Shown here: in pieces, positions 24,664 through 33,850 of the stretch
Numbering within the stretch: position 1 is the first letter of the stretch
Layout: each line of letters begins with the position of its first letter
DNA from: Pedobacter steynii
Lineage (GTDB): Bacteria > Bacteroidota > Bacteroidia > Sphingobacteriales > Sphingobacteriaceae
Direction of reading: 5' to 3'
Assembly: GCF_900103665.1 (NCBI RefSeq)
Contig: NZ_FNGY01000004.1
Location: 248,001-312,000 of the forward strand
DNA length: 64,000 nucleotides
Program-made: the position numbers and the translations under genes
The notes under the pieces: model-generated
Told to the model about the DNA's origin: nothing
The model's input: only the letters and a program-made list of their open reading frames with translations
The model's database searches: none

Positions 24664-25977
24664 ATGAGATCAATTTTCAAACCAATCCTGGGATTGTGCC
24701 TTGTAACCAGCACCGTATTTTTTTCTTGTAAAAAGAATATCGACAATGCCGATGGGGAACCTGTCAGTTCCAGTCGCAATGGCGATACGATCGTGCACAA
24801 GCTCAACATCAGCGGCCAGGCCAATATTGTTAAAGAGATTAACAATGAATTTTTCTATGCCGATGACATCATCCTGAACAAGGAACAGTTCAATGCTTTA
24901 AAAAGACTAACCCTGTCGGGCCTGGCTACCGTAGAGCGTGCCACCATCGTACAGAACTTTTTAAAAACCTGGCCTGGTGGAAAGGTATACTACCAGTACC
25001 CGACTACTGATGGGCTGACCACTGCGCAGCACAATTCCTTCAAAGCGACGATCAATACCGCCCTCGCCAGACTTACAGATTCGACAGGCATACAGTTCAT
25101 CCTGCGCAGTACACAACCGGAATACATGCAGTTTAAAAAACACACCGGCAACAACTCGCCCCTTGGCTGGACCGCAAATCAGGTCAACACAGTGAACATG
25201 GCCAGCTATACCTCTGTGGGCATTACCATGCACGAAGTCATGCACTCTCTGGGCGTGATGCATGAACAGTGCAGACCAGACAGAAATTCCTATGTTATTG
25301 TCGATGTGACCAAGGTAGTTGCCGCCAGTGCCTTCAATTATAACATTTACGCAGATTATGCCGGTCATGGCCCTTTCGACTTCAATTCGGTGATGCTGTA
25401 CAGCTCATGGGATTTTGCAAACAACACGACCAATGCACCGATGACAAAACTCGACGGAAGCACCTTTACAGGTCAGAGAAGCTATCTTAGCACCGGGGAT
25501 GCCAGGGGCTTAAGGGCTTTGTATTTTCCTGTTGTTGCCAGCGGAATTTACAGGATCAGTCCTTCTTACCTGAGCACAAAATCAGTTGACATCACTGGCG
25601 GCGCTACTGCAAACGGCACCGACATCATCCTTTATGCCAACAGTACCGGGAATAACCAAAGGTTCCGCATCCGGAAACTGGCAGACCATTCCTATCAATT
25701 CAAATCGGTACTGGATACCACAAAAGTACTTACGGTAGAAGGCGCTTCAACAACAAGCGGAGCCCAGGTAGAAATCAGCACCAACACCAGCAGTAATGCT
25801 CAGAAATTCAACCTGTACAACATGGGAAATGATGGTTTCAGCTTTGCACCAAGACATGCCACAACACTCAGACTGGCAGTTAAGGATGGGAGTTCTGCAG
25901 ATCTGGCCAAAATAGTAGTGGTTACCGCCAATACGGCTTCAGCAGCGCAAAAGTTTAAGCTGACAAAGCTGAATTAA
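24664..25977 (+). CDS. Astacin-like metalloprotease lipoprotein with ricin-type lectin domain (copy 1)
   Basis: The 437-residue product carries a lipoprotein signal (LCLVTSTVFFSCKKN) with an acidic stretch after the Cys, as in surface-exposed Bacteroidota lipoproteins. Residues about 80-290 are an M12A (astacin) zinc protease: HEVMHSLGVMHEQCRPDRN is HExxHxxGxxHE followed by RPDR, and FNSVMLYSS is the Met-turn. Residues about 295-437 form a ricin-type beta-trefoil with NNQRFRIRKL and repeated QF/KF motifs that bind sugar. It probably digests glycosylated proteins at the cell surface. A close paralogue follows 43 bp downstream. Confidence 0.92.
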   Translation: MRSIFKPILGLCLVTSTVFFSCKKNIDNADGEPVSSSRNGDTIVHKLNISGQANIVKEINNEFFYADDIILNKEQFNALKRLTLSGLATVERATIVQNFLKTWPGGKVYYQYPTTDGLTTAQHNSFKATINTALARLTDSTGIQFILRSTQPEYMQFKKHTGNNSPLGWTANQVNTVNMASYTSVGITMHEVMHSLGVMHEQCRPDRNSYVIVDVTKVVAASAFNYNIYADYAGHGPFDFNSVMLYSSWDFANNTTNAPMTKLDGSTFTGQRSYLSTGDARGLRALYFPVVASGIYRISPSYLSTKSVDITGGATANGTDIILYANSTGNNQRFRIRKLADHSYQFKSVLDTTKVLTVEGASTTSGAQVEISTNTSSNAQKFNLYNMGNDGFSFAPRHATTLRLAVKDGSSADLAKIVVVTANTASAAQKFKLTKLN

Positions 25978-26020
25978 TCCCTTAAAACACCATTACAGAA
26001 TTTAACCTAAACCAAAAAAC

Positions 26021-27331
26021 ATGAAACCAATTTTTAAACCAATCCTGGGATTGTGCCTTGTTGCCACTGTACTGTTCTCTTGCAAGAAAAATATCGGCAA
26101 TGCCGATGCAGACCCGACCACTTCGGGCAAGAGTGGCGATACGGTAGTCCATAAGCTGAGCATCAACGGACATGTCAATATCGTTAAAGAAATCAACGAT
26201 GAGTTTTTCTATGCCGATGACATCATTCTGAACAAACAGCAGTTCAACGCCTTAAAGAAACTAAGCCTGTCGGGGCTGAGTTCAGTAGAGCGGGCAACCA
26301 CCGTACAAAACTTTTTGTCGACCTGGCCAGGCGCAAAAGTATATTACCAGTATCCAACTACTGATGGGCTGACCACTGCGCAACACAATTCCTTCAAGGC
26401 GACAATAGACCTCGCGCTGGACAGGCTGACGGATTCAACAGGGATCCAGTTCATCCAACGTACTACGCAGCCCGAATACATGCAGTTTAAAAAGTCGACA
26501 GGCAACAACTCGCCACTGGGATGGTTCCCGGGAAGGGTCAACACGGTAAACATGTTCAATTATACCCATCTAGGCATTACAATGCATGAGGTGATGCATT
26601 CCCTGGGCGTGATGCATGAACAGTGCAGGCCCGACAGAAATTCCTATGTCATCGTAGACATCTCGAAGGTAAGTTCCGGCAACGCGCACAACTACAATAT
26701 TTTCTCTGACTACGCTGGTCAAGGGCCTTTCGATTTCAATTCTGTCATGCTATACAGCTCTACATCTTTTGCAATCGATGTGAACGATCCACCAATGACC
26801 AGGCTGGACGGGACCACCTTTACCGGTCAGCGGGCCAACATTAGTACTGGAGATGCAGCTGGCCTGAGGTCTTTGTATTTCCCTGCTGCCTCTGAGGGAA
26901 TATACAGGATCAGTCCTGCTTATCTGAGCACAAAATCAATTGACATCACCGGTGCTTCCACCACAAACGGCACCGACATCATCCTTTATGCCAACAGCAC
27001 CGGGAATAACCAGAGGTTCCGCATCAGGAAACTGGCAGACCATTCCTATCAGTTCAAATCAGTATTGGATACCACAAAAGTACTTACGGTGGAAGGCGCT
27101 TCGACAGTAAGCGGCGCCCAGGTTGAAATCAGCACCAACACTAACGGTAACTCCCAGAAATTCAACCTGTACAACCGGGGCAATGATGGTTTCAGCTTTG
27201 CACCAAAACACGCCACTTCACTGAGATTGGCCGTTAAGGACGGCAGTTCCGCAGATCTGGCTAAAATAGTCGTAGTTACCGCTAATACAGCTTCTGCCGC
27301 GCAAAGGTTTAAGCTGACAAAACTAAACTAA
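26021..27331 (+). CDS. Astacin-like metalloprotease lipoprotein with ricin-type lectin domain (copy 2)
   Basis: The 436-residue tandem paralogue of the gene before it, with the same lipoprotein signal (LCLVATVLFSCKKN), identical zinc motif HEVMHSLGVMHEQCRPDRN and Met-turn, and a ricin-type trefoil. By eye the trefoil is about nine tenths identical between copies, the protease domain about eight tenths, with most changes in the pre-zinc loop (WFPGRVNTVNMFNYTHLG versus WTANQVNTVNMASYTSVG) and after the Met-turn, so substrate choice may differ. The 5' leaders (AACCTAAACCAAAAAA) also match. A strong terminator follows. Confidence 0.92.
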   Translation: MKPIFKPILGLCLVATVLFSCKKNIGNADADPTTSGKSGDTVVHKLSINGHVNIVKEINDEFFYADDIILNKQQFNALKKLSLSGLSSVERATTVQNFLSTWPGAKVYYQYPTTDGLTTAQHNSFKATIDLALDRLTDSTGIQFIQRTTQPEYMQFKKSTGNNSPLGWFPGRVNTVNMFNYTHLGITMHEVMHSLGVMHEQCRPDRNSYVIVDISKVSSGNAHNYNIFSDYAGQGPFDFNSVMLYSSTSFAIDVNDPPMTRLDGTTFTGQRANISTGDAAGLRSLYFPAASEGIYRISPAYLSTKSIDITGASTTNGTDIILYANSTGNNQRFRIRKLADHSYQFKSVLDTTKVLTVEGASTVSGAQVEISTNTNGNSQKFNLYNRGNDGFSFAPKHATSLRLAVKDGSSADLAKIVVVTANTASAAQRFKLTKLN

Positions 27332-27364
27332 TGCTTTAGCACACCATTTTAGAAAACAAAACCC

Positions 27365-27397
27365 AACCCATGCTGTCGGAATACAGCATGGGTTTTT
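27365..27397 (+). terminator. Strong intrinsic terminator after the protease genes
   Basis: AACCCATGCTGT (27365-27376) pairs with ACAGCATGGGTT (27383-27394) around six bases, followed by TTT. A 12-bp GC-containing stem and T run make this a convincing terminator. Confidence 0.85.
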
Positions 27398-27409
27398 ATC
27401 CTCCACAGC

Positions 27410-28294
27410 TTGAAGAAAACAATTTCCATACTCCTATTGGTGTTTAGTGCATTTTATGCCTACCCACAGTCGCCATCTTGGAGAATTACGGCTTCTGTTG
27501 CACATTTCGAACACGATTACAACTGGTCAATAGCCGGGAATGCTGATGGTGGCCCACCCAATATTTTATCCGAACTGGTTTGGACTAAGATGAGGGGCCC
27601 TAAATTCAATATTGGCATCAGTCGAAGGTTATTTGGCCGTTTAGAACTTGGCGCTAATTTTAGCCTGCACCACATTAAGAAAGGTTCGGTTACAGATACA
27701 GATTACCTGCAGAACAACAGGCAGGATCCGTTTTTCAACCTGGAAGGAATGGCCAATAAGGGAAGCCTGTACGACTATTCCCTGCAACTGAAGTATGGAT
27801 TTCCTATAGGAAGCTCTCTTAACTTAAAGCCTTACCTGGGGATTGCGTATTCCGACCGGAAGCTGTATATCCTCGACCTTCCTGATCATGAAAGTGATCC
27901 GCCCCTGAATTCCAGCTATAAAAACACCTGGAAAGGAGGCATTGCCGGGGCCGAAATCAATTGTCAATTGAAAAGATTTCTCTTTGGCCTTAACATCGAG
28001 GCCGGCTATTACCGTTACCTGGCAAAGGCACAATGGAACCTGAACGAAATGTTCCGTCAGCCGCTGAGCTTTAAGCAAACCGCCAACGGTTATAGCTTAT
28101 CTGCCGGGCTGAGCACTTCATACAAACTCTCAAAAAGCATCAGCATATCGATAGGGTTAGAAAAAAAATACGGGGCAACCTGGAAAGGAATTGACGAAGC
28201 CTACCTAAACCAGGGAGGAAGTTTAAAAACAAGGTTTAACGGCGCGGAATTCAACGCTTTAGCTGCAAAAACAGGCATAGAACTGACATTCTGA
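27410..28294 (+). CDS. Outer-membrane beta-barrel protein
   Basis: A TTG start at 27410 is needed to include the signal peptide (LKKTISILLLVFSAFYAYPQ); no ATG is in place. The 294-residue product has alternating hydrophobic strands ending in phenylalanine (GIELTF), e.g. FNIGISRRLFGRLELGANFSLHHI and LQLKYGFPIGSSLNLKPYLGIAY, as in Bacteroidota PorT/OmpW-like barrels. The gene begins 13 bp after a strong terminator, so it must be read by leak-through or from a promoter inside the protease gene. Function unknown; context suggests a role with the surface proteases or with SusC/SusD. Confidence 0.7.
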   Translation: MKKTISILLLVFSAFYAYPQSPSWRITASVAHFEHDYNWSIAGNADGGPPNILSELVWTKMRGPKFNIGISRRLFGRLELGANFSLHHIKKGSVTDTDYLQNNRQDPFFNLEGMANKGSLYDYSLQLKYGFPIGSSLNLKPYLGIAYSDRKLYILDLPDHESDPPLNSSYKNTWKGGIAGAEINCQLKRFLFGLNIEAGYYRYLAKAQWNLNEMFRQPLSFKQTANGYSLSAGLSTSYKLSKSISISIGLEKKYGATWKGIDEAYLNQGGSLKTRFNGAEFNALAAKTGIELTF

Positions 28295-28306
28295 TCCACC
28301 CTTATA

Positions 28307-28340
28307 TTAAAAATTTTCACCCTTTTTCTTAAAGATTTCC
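28307..28340 (+). promoter_or_regulatory. Shared regulatory element upstream of susC
   Basis: TTAAAAATTTTCACCC, six bases, then TTAAAGATTTCC. It matches the element at 24545 in sequence and spacing and lies 97 bp before the susC start. Confidence 0.5.
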
Positions 28341-28436
28341 GACTTTTTTTTTCGGTCGCTACCCTAATATTGGCCCAACCAATTTTTTCAACACCGTGTA
28401 CCACACACACAAATTAACCTAACTACTAAACCAAGA

Positions 28437-31400
28437 ATGCTTATGAGGTATTTTACAAATCTGAAATTAGTACGATGTATTTTTCATTTGAAATATGTTG
28501 TGCTCTTTGTTTTGCTGCCATTTCTGGCCTGGCCACAAACAAAAAACATTACCGGTACGATTAAGGGTACCGACGGACTCGGCATCCCAGGGGTAACCAT
28601 TATGGTTGCAGGCGGTTCAGCCAAAGCCCAGACCGACGGAGCAGGCAAATTTACGATCAATGCCCGTCCTGGCGATGTCCTTATCGCCAGGCACCTATCC
28701 TACTCCGAAGCGCGCATTACTGTTGATGCAAGGACTGATTACAGCCTGACGATTCAACTGGCGACCGGCGATTTGGGCGAAGTGGTCGTCGTAGGCTTCG
28801 GTACGCAAAAACGAACAAGTATTTCCGGATCGATTTCTACAATTGACACCAAGGCAATTGAAAACAGACCGGTAAACAATGTCGTTGAAGCCCTGCAAGG
28901 AGTAGCACCGGGATTGATTGTAACCCGTAACAGCGGTCAGCCGGGCAATGAAGGCTGGAAATTGAACATCCGCGGGATTTCTTCCGTTAACGGGCCAAAC
29001 AATCCCCTGTTAATTGTAGACGGAATAGAATACACCGATCTGACACAGATAAACCCGAACGACATTGAAAGCATATCTGTATTGAAAGATGCTGCAGCGG
29101 CGGCCATTTACGGGGCAAAAGCAGCAAACGGCGTCATGCTCATCACCACAAAAAAAGGAACTGCAAACAGCAAGACCAAGGTTAACTATACCGGTTTATT
29201 GTCGAACAAACAGATCATGAATGTGCCCGGCCGTTTAAACTCCTGGGAAGAAGCGACCTTACAAAATCTGGCCAACGTGAATAACAATGGTACCCCTGCC
29301 TGGACCAATCAGCAGATTGCCTGGATGCAGGATCCCAGCCAGAGCTTTCAGCCAAATGACCCCACCAATCAGTTCTATTACTACAATACGGATCCCATTA
29401 AACAGTTTATCAGAAAAAGCTATTATACCCAAAACCACAATTTAAACATTAGTGGTGGTACCGAAAGCAGTCAGTATTTTATCGGCCTCGGTTACAATGA
29501 CAATAAAGGCATTTTTAAATTCGGACCGGACAACAACGACCGCTACAATGCACGGTTCAACATGAGCACCAAATTCAATAAAATTTTCAGCCTGGACAGC
29601 AGGTTATCTTTTATCAGGAACAGGGTCGATATCTCCCAGTCTATTAACGCATCCGGCGATGGGGGCTTGCTTTATAACATGTACAACATAAGGAGGGTAT
29701 TCCCTATTTTCAACGAGGATGGCAGTGTTTTCGGTGGCGACTCCGGAAGGACTCAGGCATGGCTGGAAAAAGGAGGCTATAGAAGAACAACAACTAAAAC
29801 ATTTGATGGCGTTTTTACCTTGAAAGCCGATAGTCTGGCAAAAGGGCTCGTTTTGAGCGCGACCTTCAGCCCCCGCTTTGAACAGGGAAACCAGGACCGT
29901 TCACTGGTCACGGTCCCCCTCTATAGCTGGGATAAGCCAAGTCAGAAATTCCTGCCAACCAGCTTTCTAAACAACCCTAACAGTCTTTATAAGCAACGCA
30001 TTACCCAGAACAGCTATAGTGCAAATGCAACTGCCGAGTACAATCTAGACCTGGCCGACCATCACTTTAAGGCTTTAGCTGGTTTCCAATACCAGGATTA
30101 CAATTACGACCTTATTTATGCCACTAAAAGCAATTTAGTAAACAACGACTTGCCCACACTCAATTATACCACCTTACCAAACCTGCCGATAAATGCTGTT
30201 GGGGATGCGATTCAAACCAATACCTGGGTCTCGTTATTTGGAAGGTTTAACTATAATTATAAGGACAAGTATTACCTCGAATTTGTATTTCGTAATGATG
30301 CAACCTCGCGTTTGGCACCAGGCTATAAAAGCCAAAACTTCCCCGGTTTTTCGGCTGCCTGGCGCTTAACGCAGGAAAAATGGTTTAGTGACAACCTGAA
30401 ATTTGTAAACGAATTCAAACTAAGGGCCTCGTATGGAAAGCTCGGCAATGCCTTGCTATCTGAAAATGCCTGGGAAAGAAATTACGACTATGTCCCGACA
30501 CTTTCCAATGGCATCTACCCTTTTAACAACTCTGCCAGTGCCACCATTTTTCAAAGCGGCTTACCCTCGCCTGCCATTGGCTGGGAAATTATCAAGACCT
30601 ATAACATTGGTTTAGATATGGCTTTTCTGAACAACCGCTTAACAGCCAGCTTTGACTATTTTAAAAAAGCCAATGACAACATGCTGTTTCAGGTGGCTCT
30701 GCCCGATCTTTTGGGGGTAACCCCAAGTACGACCAATGCCTTAAGCATGGAAACCAAAGGTTGGGAATTTAATGCCAGCTGGAAGGATAAAGCAGGTGAA
30801 CTGAATTATGGCGTAGGTTTCAACATCAGCGACAATAAAAATAAGATCACTGATTTTAAGGGTAGTGTTGTTTACAGGGAAGGTGTAAACCGAACCATAC
30901 CCGGCTATTCTGTGAACTCAATTTTCGGGTATAGAACAACCGGATATTTCCAGTCGCAGGAAGAAGTGACCAACAGCCCCAAGCAGTTTGGTTCCAACAA
31001 CCAGGGGCCCGGCGACTATAAATATCAGGATATAGATGGCAACAACCTCATCAACGGCGGGCTAGGTACGGAAGCCGATCATGGTGACCTGGTTTACCTC
31101 GGAAATACCGATCCGAGATATAGCTTCGGTTTGAATTTAAACGCACAATGGAAAGGCATTGATGCTACCGTTTTCCTTCAGGGTGTAGGCAAACGTAATT
31201 TTCAAATCTTTTCGAGTGAGATCATTCCTTTTGTGAACAGCTGGAGGTATCCGCACGACGACTACAGGGACAACTATTGGACTCCGGAACGTCCGAATGC
31301 ACAGTATCCAAGACCATTGTCCGGAGGAGGAACCAATACCAGGGTAAACAGTTCATTGCTGCAGAACGGAGCGTACATCCGCTTAAAAAATGTACAGCTG

Positions 31401-31592
31401 GGCTATACCTTCAAAAAATCGCTGACGGAAAAGGTAAATATAGACAGGCTGAGGATATTCTTCACCGCCCAGGACATCTGGACGGCCTCAAAGATGAAGT
31501 TCAAATACTTCGATCCTGAAAGCCCGAATAATGTTGCGTTTAACTACCCTTATGCAGCAACCTATGCATTTGGCTTAAACGTTACCTTTTAA
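28437..31592 (+). CDS. SusC/RagA-type TonB-dependent outer-membrane transporter
   Basis: The 1051-residue product has a signal peptide, a carboxypeptidase-D-like plug extension (ITGTIKGTDGLGIPGVTIMV), the TonB box region (GEVVVVGFGTQKRTSISGSI), a plug (PVNNVVEALQGVAPGLIV...SINGPNNPLLIVDGIE type) with the SVLKDAAAAAIYGAKAANGV signature, and a barrel ending in FGLNVTF. SusC proteins import oligosaccharides or peptides with their SusD lid. Two starts (ATG 28437 and 28443) are possible. It is the first gene of a susC-susD pair that may serve the products of the upstream surface proteases. Confidence 0.95.
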   Translation: MLMRYFTNLKLVRCIFHLKYVVLFVLLPFLAWPQTKNITGTIKGTDGLGIPGVTIMVAGGSAKAQTDGAGKFTINARPGDVLIARHLSYSEARITVDARTDYSLTIQLATGDLGEVVVVGFGTQKRTSISGSISTIDTKAIENRPVNNVVEALQGVAPGLIVTRNSGQPGNEGWKLNIRGISSVNGPNNPLLIVDGIEYTDLTQINPNDIESISVLKDAAAAAIYGAKAANGVMLITTKKGTANSKTKVNYTGLLSNKQIMNVPGRLNSWEEATLQNLANVNNNGTPAWTNQQIAWMQDPSQSFQPNDPTNQFYYYNTDPIKQFIRKSYYTQNHNLNISGGTESSQYFIGLGYNDNKGIFKFGPDNNDRYNARFNMSTKFNKIFSLDSRLSFIRNRVDISQSINASGDGGLLYNMYNIRRVFPIFNEDGSVFGGDSGRTQAWLEKGGYRRTTTKTFDGVFTLKADSLAKGLVLSATFSPRFEQGNQDRSLVTVPLYSWDKPSQKFLPTSFLNNPNSLYKQRITQNSYSANATAEYNLDLADHHFKALAGFQYQDYNYDLIYATKSNLVNNDLPTLNYTTLPNLPINAVGDAIQTNTWVSLFGRFNYNYKDKYYLEFVFRNDATSRLAPGYKSQNFPGFSAAWRLTQEKWFSDNLKFVNEFKLRASYGKLGNALLSENAWERNYDYVPTLSNGIYPFNNSASATIFQSGLPSPAIGWEIIKTYNIGLDMAFLNNRLTASFDYFKKANDNMLFQVALPDLLGVTPSTTNALSMETKGWEFNASWKDKAGELNYGVGFNISDNKNKITDFKGSVVYREGVNRTIPGYSVNSIFGYRTTGYFQSQEEVTNSPKQFGSNNQGPGDYKYQDIDGNNLINGGLGTEADHGDLVYLGNTDPRYSFGLNLNAQWKGIDATVFLQGVGKRNFQIFSSEIIPFVNSWRYPHDDYRDNYWTPERPNAQYPRPLSGGGTNTRVNSSLLQNGAYIRLKNVQLGYTFKKSLTEKVNIDRLRIFFTAQDIWTASKMKFKYFDPESPNNVAFNYPYAATYAFGLNVTF

Positions 31593-31633
31593 AGCAGAAG
31601 ATCTTATTTCAATATCACCTAATTTTTAACAAC

Positions 31634-33358
31634 ATGACCCGAACATATTCCATTAAAATGATCTGGCTATTACCTGCGCTGCTTTTGTTGATAGCTGGTT
31701 GCCGGAAAAATCTGGACCAAACCCCGCAAACTACGCTTTCAGACGATGGCTTTTGGAAAACAACCTCCGATCTTGGCCAGGCTGCCAATTACTTATATAC
31801 TTTTTTGCCCGGTTTTACCGGGGATCTCAGTGGAAACCCTACTCCCTACCAGGACAATTATTCGGATGATGCTTATGGCACCGGCAGTCAGGGGATCGGA
31901 GACGGGGCACGCATTGCACCGGCAAGCGCGGGCGAATGGACCAATGCTTACCGCCTGATCAGGGCTGCAAATAACCTGATCGAGAAAGCGCCGGGTGTGA
32001 CCGGTGATGCAGCCACGATCAATAGATTTATCGCAGAGGCCAGGTTTTTCAGGGCCCACGCCTATTTTGAATTGGTAAAGCGCTATGGTGATGTCCCTTA
32101 TCTGGACCGGACCATTGCAAATGCGGATGACCAGGCTTTATATACCCCCAGAACAGCGAGACAGACGGTGATCAATCATATTTATGCCGATCTGGATTTT
32201 GTAGCAGCAAATTGTCCGGCTGCCGATGTGCAGCCGGCTGCTGACTATGGACGCATTACCCGTTCCGCGGCACTGGCTTACAAATCGAGGGTAGCGCTGT
32301 TTGCCGGTACCTGGGATAAATACCGCAGCCTGCCAACCGCGACGAGCAATTTACAAATCGCTTATGATGCCAGTAAACTGGTGATCACAGAAAGCAAACA
32401 TAGTTTGTATTACGCACCTGGAGCAGATGCGGCCGACAGCTATTACTATGAGTTTCAATACAATGGTGGAGCCGCCGGCAATCCGATAACAAATACTTTT
32501 GGTCCACAGGTAAATTATACCTATGCCACGAATAAGGAAAACATCCTGGTTAAAAACTATGGTCAAAATGCATCAAATAACATTATATCGCATGGTTATC
32601 TGCGTCTGGCAGAGCAAGGTACCATTGCGCCTACCAAAGCACTTGTCGACGCTTATCCAATGAAAGATGGTACGCCTTATGTTCCGATTGCCAGCCCGGC
32701 AAGTTCCCTGGAAGAGTACCAAAACAGAGATCCGCGGATGAGACAGACGATATTCAACAAGTCATTACCTTACCCTTCAATTACCGGAATCGTCACCTAT
32801 TTACCGGCCATATCCTACAGGATGAGGAAATATTTTACTTTCGGAGATTGGTTCCGCCAGCAAAGTTATGTCAACTACAATGTGATCAGGTATTCGGAAG
32901 TACTATTGAATTATGCAGAGGCAGCTTATGAATTAAATGTAATTGCACCGGCAGATATCGACAATACGATTAATAAAATCAGGCGCAGGGCGACAGGAAA
33001 CGTGAACGGAGACCCAACGATCCTTGCAGAACTGCCTAATACTACGGCCGGTCCGGCTTTACTGGCTGCCATACGAAACGAACGCCGGATTGAACTTGCT
33101 TTTGAAGGCTTCCGTTACTGGGACCTGCTGAGGTGGAAAACTGCGGAAACTGTATTACCACAGGCTATTTTGAGCAGAAAGTACATCGCTTCAGAAAATC
33201 CCAGTGGTACGGTTCCTCCAAGGGATCCAAATGGCTTTGTGGTGGCACAAGCCAGTGCAAACCGTAAATTCAATTTGAGCAGGGATTACCTGTGGCCAAT
33301 ACCTACGGCCCAGGTTGCGCTCAGCAATGGAACACTGGTCCAAAATCCGAACTGGTAA
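31634..33358 (+). CDS. SusD/RagB-type nutrient-binding outer-membrane lipoprotein
   Basis: The 574-residue product has a lipoprotein signal (LLPALLLLIAGCRKNLDQ) and SusD features: N-terminal SDDGFWKTTSDLGQAANYLY, TPR-like helices (AEARFFRAHAYFELVKRYGDVPYLD), and the conserved C-terminal ERRIELAFEGFRYWDLLRWKTAE and YLWPIPTAQVALSNGTLVQNPNW. It is the lid that delivers ligand to SusC, encoded 41 bp upstream. The ligand is not readable. The pair lacks a glycosidase beside it; proteases are the nearest degradative enzymes, so peptides or glycopeptides are possible. Confidence 0.95.
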   Translation: MTRTYSIKMIWLLPALLLLIAGCRKNLDQTPQTTLSDDGFWKTTSDLGQAANYLYTFLPGFTGDLSGNPTPYQDNYSDDAYGTGSQGIGDGARIAPASAGEWTNAYRLIRAANNLIEKAPGVTGDAATINRFIAEARFFRAHAYFELVKRYGDVPYLDRTIANADDQALYTPRTARQTVINHIYADLDFVAANCPAADVQPAADYGRITRSAALAYKSRVALFAGTWDKYRSLPTATSNLQIAYDASKLVITESKHSLYYAPGADAADSYYYEFQYNGGAAGNPITNTFGPQVNYTYATNKENILVKNYGQNASNNIISHGYLRLAEQGTIAPTKALVDAYPMKDGTPYVPIASPASSLEEYQNRDPRMRQTIFNKSLPYPSITGIVTYLPAISYRMRKYFTFGDWFRQQSYVNYNVIRYSEVLLNYAEAAYELNVIAPADIDNTINKIRRRATGNVNGDPTILAELPNTTAGPALLAAIRNERRIELAFEGFRYWDLLRWKTAETVLPQAILSRKYIASENPSGTVPPRDPNGFVVAQASANRKFNLSRDYLWPIPTAQVALSNGTLVQNPNW

Positions 33359-33377
33359 CGGGGGTAGTAAATTTTAA

Positions 33378-33409
33378 AAGGAAGTGGATTCAGTCCACTT
33401 CCTTTTTTT
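33378..33409 (+). terminator. Intrinsic terminator after susD
   Basis: AAGGAAGTGGA pairs with TCCACTTCCTT around TTCAG, followed by seven T in total. It closes the susC-susD unit. Confidence 0.85.
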
Positions 33410-33502
33410 ATGTGTTACTACTAAAGACTATGTCTGGAACCTGACTGGCATCAAAAAATTGAGTGGATTTATCAATTGACAGATTATACTTAAATTGAGC
33501 GC

Positions 33503-33850
33503 ATGAAAAATAACCACATCAATTACGTTGAATTTCAAGCCAGCGATCTGGCGGCAATAAAACAGTTCTATCAGGCTTCATTTAACTGGAAATTTACCGA
33601 CTATGGCCCCGGATATGTTGCTTTTTCAGAAAGCGGACTTGAAGGAGGTTTTTTCCAAAGCGATGCCACTGTACAAAACGGCGCGCTGGTTATTCTTTAC
33701 CATGAAGACCTGGTACAAATACAGCATAGAATTATGGAAGCAGGAGGACAAATCTCTAAGGAAATTTTCAGCTTTCCGGGGGGAAGAAGGTTTCATTTTA
33801 TGGACCCGGCAGGAAATGAACTCGCGGTTTGGTCGGCAACACCCCTTTAA
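33503..33850 (+). CDS. VOC (glyoxalase/bleomycin-resistance-like) family protein
   Basis: The 115-residue product has the two beta-alpha-beta-beta-beta modules of the vicinal-oxygen-chelate fold: INYVEFQASDLAAIKQFYQASF at the start and QIQHRIMEAGGQISKEIF with FHFMDPAGNELAVWS at the end. Metal-site residues of glyoxalase are only partly kept (Glu near the start and Glu in GNELAVW). It could be a dioxygenase-like or antibiotic-binding relative; no substrate can be named. Its 3' end overlaps the convergent cytochrome-b-like gene by 53 bp. Confidence 0.85.
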   Translation: MKNNHINYVEFQASDLAAIKQFYQASFNWKFTDYGPGYVAFSESGLEGGFFQSDATVQNGALVILYHEDLVQIQHRIMEAGGQISKEIFSFPGGRRFHFMDPAGNELAVWSATPL

